This document shows positions 1 through 5,220 of a stretch of DNA of 6,733 nucleotides, piece after piece. Made by a program: the position numbers and the translations under genes. The notes below the pieces were generated by a model. That model worked only from the letters and a program-made list of their open reading frames with translations. It ran no database searches and was not told where the DNA came from. The DNA comes from Gammaproteobacteria bacterium. GTDB taxonomy: Bacteria > Pseudomonadota > Gammaproteobacteria > UBA9214. The first letter of the stretch is position 1; every line of letters starts with the position of its first letter. The stretch spans positions 1 through 6,733 of the forward strand of contig DAOVYA010000080.1 in NCBI GenBank assembly GCA_030635865.1, read 5' to 3'.

Positions 1-1
1 A

Positions 2-1651
2 TTACGGTGTCCCCTCCAGCTCGCCGGTAAACCAGGCCAGCAGGTTGCGGCTGAATACCTGCTGGAATTCTGTCGGGTCTGTTTCGCCGGGATATCCCCA
101 GCTGCGCATCAGCGGGCGTTCGCCCGGATGCTGGTTGGGACGCCAGTAGTTTTCAAGATGTTCCGGGATATGATGTTCACTCAACGAAACCGAGCCACTG
201 TAGCGCCGCACGATGGGATGCAGGTACACATCCAGGTAGGCCTTTTCCGGGTCGGGATCACGCTCGACGCGAAAGGGATCACCTTCGATGTCGCCGTACT
301 CCATGGTGACCAGGTAGTAGTGACTGTTTTTTCCGAGCTCGCCATCGTGTACATAATCGACCGGCAACCCCTGGTAATAACGTGCGGCATCACCGGACTC
401 CGGGATCACCAGTACATCACAGAGAAAACCCGGCTGCAGGAAAATCGCGGCCGCCGTGCTGACCCGTTCAATCACGTGGCCGGTAATGGCTTCAGGATCA
501 AGCGGCAGATCACTGTACGGCAGCGGCGTGCCTGCAAACTGCAGGCCAAGCATTTCACTGAGCGCCTTGACGTTGAAACGAAACCCGTGAATGACATTGG
601 AGGTCGTCTTGTGGAAATCCCGCATCTGCATCACGGTCCCCGCAAAATACAGGTCCTTGACGTTGGTGGATTCCCAACTGCTGGTCATGGCCGGCAACTT
701 GTTGCGTATTACCATTTCAGGTTTGCAGTTCTCGTCGAAGATTGCGTCGTCAAAGCGGAAACCCGTACAGGAAAGCACGCGATCGTAGGCCAGGATACCG
801 CGCTGGCCGCCTGCATGCGTGAACGTCACGTGCACCCGGTACTCGCCATCAACGCGCTCAATGAGGTCAATATCTGCATCCAGCACCGAGTTCTGGCCTT
901 TCAGGATGTAGGTATCCATGAAATTGTTATTTACTGCCCGCAGGTCACCAAGAAAGTGTGTTTTCCAGGCCAACTCGACCGGGTGTGGACTGCATAAGTG
1001 AATGACCTGCGCCGTTTCCGTCAGGTGGTCGGCCGTTTCAAAGGCGGAGTTACCCTTGCCAAGAATCAATACACGCTGATCGGCGTAGTCTTCTGCATCG
1101 AGTGAAAAATCAACGTAGTGCTCGGCCAGCTCGATGCCCGGCACCTCCGGTATGTATGGCAGGTGTGTGCCGGTTGCCACCACCAGGCAGCGGCTGCGCC
1201 AGGTTTTCCCGTTATTGTCCCTGGCACAAAAGAGATCATCTTTCGAGATACCGGTGACCCGCGTGCCGTAGCGAATATTGAGTGCAAAGTGGTCGGCATA
1301 ATCCTGCAGGTAACGCACATAATCCCCTGCATCCGGGAAATAACGGCGTGTATAGCGGCCGACTGACATCTCGGCCTGCTCATCCGAGATCAGCGAGTTC
1401 CAGTCATAACGCAAACGAACTTCCTGCCCGTCTGCGTAACCCGTATAGGTCTTGTTGATAGAAATCAGCTTACGATGCCGCGGGAATTTCCTGTAAAAAC
1501 TGCCGGCTGTTTCCTCCGCATCCAGGACCAGGTAATCACAGCCCGCGCGCTGCAGAAAATAACCCAGCTGCAGCCCGGCCGGACCGGCACCGATTATCAA
1601 ATAATCCAGTTCTTCAGTTTTATCAGGCGTCACTGGCCGGGTTTCCTCCAT
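2..1651 (-). CDS. FOXRED2-like FAD-dependent oxidoreductase (flavin monooxygenase-like fold)
   Basis: 549-aa flavoprotein, likely an NAD(P)H-using oxidoreductase or monooxygenase; the substrate is unknown. Seen: an N-terminal FAD Rossmann motif GAGPAG (residues 21-26) after a short lead; PRHRKLISINK (57-67); DWNSL (83-87); YFPDA (104-108); VVATG (157-161); a second dinucleotide-binding motif GKGNSAFETA (198-207); THFLGDLRAVNN (231-242); and the late ATG-type strand DLYFAGT (333-339). From memory, these blocks and the C-terminal MEYG (450-453) and YLHP (476-479) match the vertebrate ER flavoprotein FOXRED2/ERFAD along most of its length. No signal peptide or membrane segment is seen, so it should be cytosolic. 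The start at 1651 was chosen because the FAD motif follows at a normal distance; the frame stays open upstream to 1828, but that part lies inside the neighbouring gene and is not FOXRED-like. The gene overlaps the end of the upstream adenylation gene by 29 bp, so it is probably translationally coupled. The stop TAA sits at 4..2, so the gene is complete. The family call is firm; the reaction is not known. Confidence 0.9.
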   Translation of the reverse strand: MEETRPVTPDKTEELDYLIIGAGPAGLQLGYFLQRAGCDYLVLDAEETAGSFYRKFPRHRKLISINKTYTGYADGQEVRLRYDWNSLISDEQAEMSVGRYTRRYFPDAGDYVRYLQDYADHFALNIRYGTRVTGISKDDLFCARDNNGKTWRSRCLVVATGTHLPYIPEVPGIELAEHYVDFSLDAEDYADQRVLILGKGNSAFETADHLTETAQVIHLCSPHPVELAWKTHFLGDLRAVNNNFMDTYILKGQNSVLDADIDLIERVDGEYRVHVTFTHAGGQRGILAYDRVLSCTGFRFDDAIFDENCKPEMVIRNKLPAMTSSWESTNVKDLYFAGTVMQMRDFHKTTSNVIHGFRFNVKALSEMLGLQFAGTPLPYSDLPLDPEAITGHVIERVSTAAAIFLQPGFLCDVLVIPESGDAARYYQGLPVDYVHDGELGKNSHYYLVTMEYGDIEGDPFRVERDPDPEKAYLDVYLHPIVRRYSGSVSLSEHHIPEHLENYWRPNQHPGERPLMRSWGYPGETDPTEFQQVFSRNLLAWFTGELEGTP

Positions 1652-3095
1652 TGGTTCCCGTTTCGGGAAGCCCGTCGGGCGCAGGTATAAAGTCCGAGGT
1701 AAAATCCTGGAACTTGCCGCCGGGCCCGGGTTTAATATCGTCCACCTGCACAATAACAAGCGGTACCGATGCCGCGTCCTCCTGTTCCTGCCAGGCAGCC
1801 AGTATCCATTGTTTGAATGCGTTATCAAGCGGCCTCACCGCAACCACCCGAAACTCGAAGCTTTGATCGCGGTACTGGTGCAACTGGTATTTTCGCACCG
1901 GGCGGCTTAACCCGGCCGGCAGGGCCGCCAGCGCCTCACTCAATATAGCGCGCCTTTGCAAGGTACCCTCGGGAAGAAAAGCAGTACGCCGGTAACGCCC
2001 GATAATCTCGCCAAATGCCGGCAGCGTCCGCCCGCAGGGACACGGCCCTGCAACGGCCTTCGCCAGGTCGCCTGCATCATAGCGAAGCAGCGGCATCGCC
2101 AGGTTGGTCAGCGTCGACACCACCAGGTGGCCAACATTTCCCGGTGCAACCTGTTGACCGTCATCGTCAATAATTTCTACCACACAGTGCTCACTCATCA
2201 CATGATAGCGCCCGGCCGCACAACGCACTGCCACCATGCCGATTTCATTAAAACCGTAATTTTCATGGACCTGCACATTCATTGTCTGCGTAATCATCCT
2301 GCGCATGGCCGGTGTCATCTGGGTGGCAATCGAGAGCACTGATTTTATGCTGTCGACCGGCCATTCGCCTTCACCTGCATAGGCAAGATGTTCCAGTCCC
2401 TGGGAATTACTTGTCAAATAACCGGGGCGCTGGCGCTTCAGCCAGTCATATTGCGCTTCAACCGGATTATCCATTGCAAAAACAACCTGCTCACCTGTTT
2501 CAAAAAACACCCCGGCAAATCGCCAGCGCGGATGCTGATAGGTCGTCCCGGGTGGATGGGGTGTGCCGTCTTCACGCGCCGGTAACTTTTCGGCAGGCGT
2601 GGTAATCGATGCAAACCGTTCTGCCGGATCAAGCCGGAACCAGCGATACTGCCGCTGCACCGCCAGCGAAAACATATTGTTACTGCGCTCCGTCATCTGC
2701 ACCCTGACGGGTTTACCGGTCGTGCCCGATGATGAAAACTCGCCACGAATACGTTCTGAAGGTGGCAGGACTTGTGCCTTGAATGCATCAGAATTCTCGA
2801 CAACCTCGTTTCTTACAAGCACAGGCAATCGATGCAGTTCATCCACTTGCCGGACATCTGCAGTGGATAGCCCGAGCCGCGCAAACAGGTCCTGGTAGTA
2901 AGGAACCTGCTCAACAGAAAAGCAGATCATGCTCGCAAGCAGTCGGTTCTGGCGTGCGCGTTGCTCGTCTTCAGAAATAAACTCATCTTCAACCAGGCGG
3001 TCGAAGCAGCGTAATTTTGCACACTCCGGTTTCAGGCGCCAGCGATTCTGCTCGCGCTTCTCATCTGCCAGGCAGGTTTGTAGAGCAATACTCAT
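1623..3095 (-). CDS. PaaK-type (phenylacetate-CoA ligase / F390 synthetase-like) adenylate-forming enzyme, copy 1
   Basis: 490-aa member of the PaaK branch of the ANL adenylating superfamily. Known members use ATP to turn a carboxylic acid, often aromatic, into an acyl-AMP and then usually a CoA thioester. Seen: N-terminal VPYYQDLFARLGL (64-76) typical of the family; P-loop A3 SSSGTTGKP (121-129); A5 NYGFNEIG (279-286) with Glu284; Cys292 followed by YH (297-298) and a CPCGR motif (352-355 plus Arg), which are usual for PaaK proteins; A7 RYDAGD (338-343); A8 GRYRR (366-370); and A10 PGGKF with the catalytic-type Lys461. All core motifs are present, so it should be active. It has about 29 residues after Lys461, and their coding sequence overlaps the start of the flavoprotein gene. 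ATG at 3095 is the first start in frame with family-like sequence, but it lacks a clear Shine-Dalgarno. It is the first gene of a two-gene unit, divergent from the ketosynthase. Substrate unknown; an aryl acid is plausible by family only. Confidence 0.92.
   Translation of the reverse strand: MSIALQTCLADEKREQNRWRLKPECAKLRCFDRLVEDEFISEDEQRARQNRLLASMICFSVEQVPYYQDLFARLGLSTADVRQVDELHRLPVLVRNEVVENSDAFKAQVLPPSERIRGEFSSSGTTGKPVRVQMTERSNNMFSLAVQRQYRWFRLDPAERFASITTPAEKLPAREDGTPHPPGTTYQHPRWRFAGVFFETGEQVVFAMDNPVEAQYDWLKRQRPGYLTSNSQGLEHLAYAGEGEWPVDSIKSVLSIATQMTPAMRRMITQTMNVQVHENYGFNEIGMVAVRCAAGRYHVMSEHCVVEIIDDDGQQVAPGNVGHLVVSTLTNLAMPLLRYDAGDLAKAVAGPCPCGRTLPAFGEIIGRYRRTAFLPEGTLQRRAILSEALAALPAGLSRPVRKYQLHQYRDQSFEFRVVAVRPLDNAFKQWILAAWQEQEDAASVPLVIVQVDDIKPGPGGKFQDFTSDFIPAPDGLPETGTNGGNPASDA
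1655..1669 (-). promoter_or_regulatory. Hairpin hiding the ribosome binding site of the FOXRED2-like gene
   Basis: A perfect inverted repeat, TTCCCG-(3 nt)-CGGGAA, ends 3 nt before the ATG at 1651. In the mRNA the order is UUCCCG, AAA loop, CGGGAA, CCA, AUG. The only purine-rich Shine-Dalgarno-like element for this start (GGGAA) lies in the 3' arm, so the folded form would block initiation. Ribosomes translating the upstream adenylation gene, whose stop is at 1623, must pass through and open it. Inferred role: translational coupling of the two proteins. Confidence 0.5.
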
Positions 3096-3144
3096 GAATG
3101 TTTATCAGGAAACTTCAGCGGTGAGACATGGCACGACACGCGTG

Positions 3145-3174
3145 ATTGTTTCACATGCGCTGCCAGTGAATCAA
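3145..3174 (-). promoter_or_regulatory. Candidate sigma70-type promoter for the adenylation/flavoprotein unit
   Basis: Read on the minus strand, TTGATT (3174-3169) is followed after 18 nt by AACAAT (3150-3145); each box matches 4 of 6 consensus bases. Transcription would begin near 3138, leaving a leader of about 40 nt before the ATG at 3095. This is the most AT-rich part of the intergenic region, which fits a promoter, but the boxes are weak and an alternative sigma factor is possible. Confidence 0.3.
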
Positions 3175-3183
3175 ATTTCACTG
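3164..3183. promoter_or_regulatory. Inverted repeat CAGTGAA-N6-TTCACTG, candidate operator
   Basis: A perfect 7-bp inverted repeat with a 6-nt centre lies in the divergent intergenic region and covers the candidate -35 box of the minus-strand unit. A shorter, related arrangement GTGA-N5-TCAC (3142-3154) lies about 24 bp away and covers the candidate -10 box. The size and symmetry are typical for a dimeric repressor site. No regulator gene is in the window, so the binding protein cannot be named. The 5- or 6-nt centres recall CRP-like sites, but the outer bases do not match well. Confidence 0.4.
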
Positions 3184-3296
3184 CGCTACACGCATAGTAC
3201 CTGACGTCCCTGAGCAGCCCGGCAGGCTACCCACCCGGAATCCCGGGAATCCACCAGGCAAACCCGAGCCCCCGGGCGGCTGGCGGGGCACATTTG

Positions 3297-3311
3297 CAAC
3301 AAGCGTTGTTG
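3297..3311. promoter_or_regulatory. Inverted repeat CAACAA-GCG-TTGTTG upstream of the ketosynthase
   Basis: A perfect 6-bp inverted repeat with a 3-nt centre. It ends 12 bp before a TATACT box and 45 bp before the ketosynthase ATG, covering where the -35 contact of that promoter would fall. A small regulator could bind here, either repressing or replacing a -35 box. It differs in sequence from the repeat at 3164-3183, so the two divergent units need not share one regulator. Confidence 0.35.
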
Positions 3312-3323
3312 GCCGTATGTACG

Positions 3324-3329
3324 TATACT
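3324..3329 (+). promoter_or_regulatory. Candidate -10 box (TATACT) of the ketosynthase gene
   Basis: TATACT matches 5 of 6 bases of the sigma70 -10 consensus and lies 27 bp before the ATG at 3357, predicting a short leader of about 20 nt. No good -35 box is found 16-18 bp upstream and there is no extended TGn, so if real the promoter is weak or depends on an activator. The inverted repeat at 3297-3311 sits at the right place for one. Confidence 0.3.
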
Positions 3330-3356
3330 GGTGATCCTGTTTGCAGAAATGGCGCG

Positions 3357-4592
3357 ATGACTTCAAATAAAGTTGCAATAACCGGGTTGGGCCTGGTGCT
3401 GCCCGGCAGCTCGACCCCGGCCGCACTGTGGGACAATTTCACAAACGGCACCCCCATGATCAGTGCTGTTAACGTCCCCGGTTTTGACAGGACAGTCCCC
3501 GCAGGCCGGGTCGATCCGCTATCAGCAGAAGAATTCATGCCTGCTATCCCGGAGAAGTATTTCAACCGCTACCCGCTTGATATCAGGCTTTACCTGGCCT
3601 CCTGCGTGCGCGCACTCGATCACGCAACGCTTGACCTGCACAGCTGCACACCGGATCGTATTGGCGTATACGACGGAACATCCAGGGGTTCATTCAGCTA
3701 CTGGACGGAGCGTTTACAGGGAGATTCCACTGCAGACTTACCGGCTTTCGGTGTCCCGGAATTCATGTTTGGCACACCGGGGCAAGCGGCCAGCATTGCT
3801 GCATCACTGTTCAGCATCGAAGGGCCTGTCAACACCATATCAACAACCTGTACCTCGGGCGCAGTCGCAATTGGACAGGCCTACAGGGAGATCTCCGCAG
3901 GCAACCTGGATATTGCCCTGGCCAGCGGACACGAGGCTCCCATCAACCCGGTTATCCTGAAGACCTACCATGGTGCCGGGCTGATCAACTTTGAGCAGCC
4001 GGCATCCGATCCCGGGCAACAGCTTGTGCCCGGATTCAGTGGTGTCATCCTTGGAGAAGGTGCGGTCACACTGGTACTTGAAGACCTGGAACACGCCAGG
4101 CGACGCGGCGCAACAATCCTTGGCCTGATCGCAGGCTATGAACATGGCAATATGGGACAGCACCCGACACATGTGGACCCTACCGGTGACCGGGCTTCCC
4201 GGTTAATCCAGCAATTGCTTGAAAAGACCGGTATACCCATTGACAGGGTGCGTGCCGTATTCGGTCACGGCAACGGGCGCGAGGCCAGCGACACTTCCGA
4301 GAAGTACTACATGGAAAAAGTTTTTGGCGCGCGTGATCCGATCCCCCCGCTATATACACTCAAACCGATATTCGGACACATTATCGGCGCCTCCGGTGCA
4401 ATCAATGTCGCCGCCGCGGCCCTGCTGGCCAGTCGCAAGTACCAGGCTGTGAAACAGCTACCGGCAAATGTTGAATTATCGATGGGAAAACAGGCTGCCT
4501 CGATCAAGGACATTCGGGCCGGCGATTGCGTACTTGCGGTTGCCTATGGTGTAGGCGGACACTGTACAGCTATGGCTGTTTGCAGCGACTGA
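3357..4592 (+). CDS. Beta-ketoacyl synthase (KAS II-like fold), stand-alone
   Basis: 411-aa thiolase-fold condensing enzyme, normal length for a FabF-like protein. Seen: N-terminal VAITGLGLVLP (6-16); nucleophile loop STTCTSGA with Cys165; FGHGNG with His304; LKPIFGH with Lys336 and His341; and a C-terminal glycine loop AYGVGGH (396-402). The Cys-His-Lys-His set is complete, so it should be a true condensing enzyme and not a chain-length-factor type. It departs from typical FabF/FabB: the HGT-x-T threonines that hold phosphopantetheine are replaced (HGNGRE), the Thr before the second GH is Phe339, and the gating Phe of the GFG loop is Val399. This points to a specialised substrate and argues against housekeeping fatty acid synthesis, as does the absence of fab neighbours. 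Start 3357 was chosen because the conserved N-terminus begins five residues later; the frame is open to 3294 but only via a TTG. No strong ribosome binding site. It is the only plus-strand gene, divergent from one PaaK-type unit and convergent with the other. Confidence 0.92.
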   Translation: MTSNKVAITGLGLVLPGSSTPAALWDNFTNGTPMISAVNVPGFDRTVPAGRVDPLSAEEFMPAIPEKYFNRYPLDIRLYLASCVRALDHATLDLHSCTPDRIGVYDGTSRGSFSYWTERLQGDSTADLPAFGVPEFMFGTPGQAASIAASLFSIEGPVNTISTTCTSGAVAIGQAYREISAGNLDIALASGHEAPINPVILKTYHGAGLINFEQPASDPGQQLVPGFSGVILGEGAVTLVLEDLEHARRRGATILGLIAGYEHGNMGQHPTHVDPTGDRASRLIQQLLEKTGIPIDRVRAVFGHGNGREASDTSEKYYMEKVFGARDPIPPLYTLKPIFGHIIGASGAINVAAAALLASRKYQAVKQLPANVELSMGKQAASIKDIRAGDCVLAVAYGVGGHCTAMAVCSD

Positions 4593-5220
4593 TGTTTTTG
4601 CAGACCAGCAGCACACCATAATCACGACTTTGCTGGTTCGGGTAGTAACCCGGAATCACGTGTTCCCTACCAGGCAGTTTCAGGCCCAGCGCCCCGAGCT
4701 TCCTGAGTGTCGGATCAATCGGCACACCTTCACGTTCCAGAAATGCATACTCCCGGGCAGGAATGTCCCCGTGTTCCCCGCACCAGGCATCATAACCGGG
4801 CAGCATGGCGCCGGTTACCGTGTAATCCACAGGCAACCGTCTTGACAGGTCAATCTGCGCACCAACCAGCAACTCCCTGAGCCCCTTGCGGCGGTGTTCA
4901 GGCAAAATTCCGTTTGAAACGATGTAAATGGCATTCGGATCCGCCACCTGTTCGGCCGGGAAAAGAAAACCGTCGTTCGTTAGTTTGCTCCAGGAAGTGT
5001 ATTGATCAACCTGCCCGGGATCATAGTGAATCAGGCAGCTCGTGCAGACCGCAACGATACGCTGCCCTGCTTCCGCCACCAGGAAACCTTCGGGGAAATG
5101 CTCAAGCCGTGAAGCAAACTGTTCGCTGCTGGCGCGTGCACCGACCGGCCAGACTGCTTCCTCGACAGCGACAATGGCAGGCAGGTCGTTTAAGCCTGCA
5201 TTTCTGACCTGTGCTGGCAT
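4570..5220 (-). CDS. GNAT-family N-acetyltransferase
   Basis: 216-aa acyl-CoA-dependent transferase of the GNAT fold; the acceptor is unknown. Seen: an N-terminal strand-helix VRNAGLNDLPAIVAVEEAVW (5-24); a beta4-alpha3 acetyl-CoA loop, IVSNGILPEHRRKGLRELLV (100-119); PGYDAW (141-146); DPTLRKL (169-175); and a C-terminal PGYYPNQQSRDYGVLLV (190-206). The PGY and SRDYGVLLV blocks resemble the GNAT subgroup that also occurs fused to nitrilase-like domains in other bacteria; here the domain stands alone. The pyrophosphate loop R-x-x-G-x-G/A has Arg115 at the last position. Start 5220 overlaps the TAA of the upstream PaaK-type gene (TAATG), so the two are coupled. The stop TAG at 4572-4570 lies within the convergent ketosynthase gene, a 23-bp overlap. 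It probably acts on a product of this locus, but a self-protection or protein-modification role cannot be excluded. Confidence 0.88.
   Translation of the reverse strand: MPAQVRNAGLNDLPAIVAVEEAVWPVGARASSEQFASRLEHFPEGFLVAEAGQRIVAVCTSCLIHYDPGQVDQYTSWSKLTNDGFLFPAEQVADPNAIYIVSNGILPEHRRKGLRELLVGAQIDLSRRLPVDYTVTGAMLPGYDAWCGEHGDIPAREYAFLEREGVPIDPTLRKLGALGLKLPGREHVIPGYYPNQQSRDYGVLLVCKNISRCKQP

Noticed and set aside
128..997. Long plus-strand open frame (289 aa) opposite the flavoprotein gene
   Set aside because: It is antisense to a gene with clear family motifs along its length and shows no recognisable domain; open antisense frames are expected in GC-rich DNA.
1652..1828. N-terminal extension of the flavoprotein frame up to 1828
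   Set aside because: It lies wholly inside the ligase gene, reads as arginine- and proline-rich sequence unlike the family, and the FAD motif is at the expected distance from the ATG at 1651.
3201..3296. GC-rich stretch with CCCGGG and AGCC/GGCT short palindromes as a possible small RNA or attenuator
   Set aside because: Stems are 4 bp or less beyond the self-complementary core, there is no T-run, and such matches are expected by chance in GC-rich sequence.
3294..3356. Ketosynthase start at the TTG at 3294
   Set aside because: The 21 extra residues are not family-like, and this start would place the palindrome and the -10 box inside the coding region.
4566..4579. ACAGC-N4-GCTGT stem as a terminator between the convergent genes
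   Set aside because: It has only 5 bp, lies mostly within both coding regions and is not followed by a T-run on either strand.
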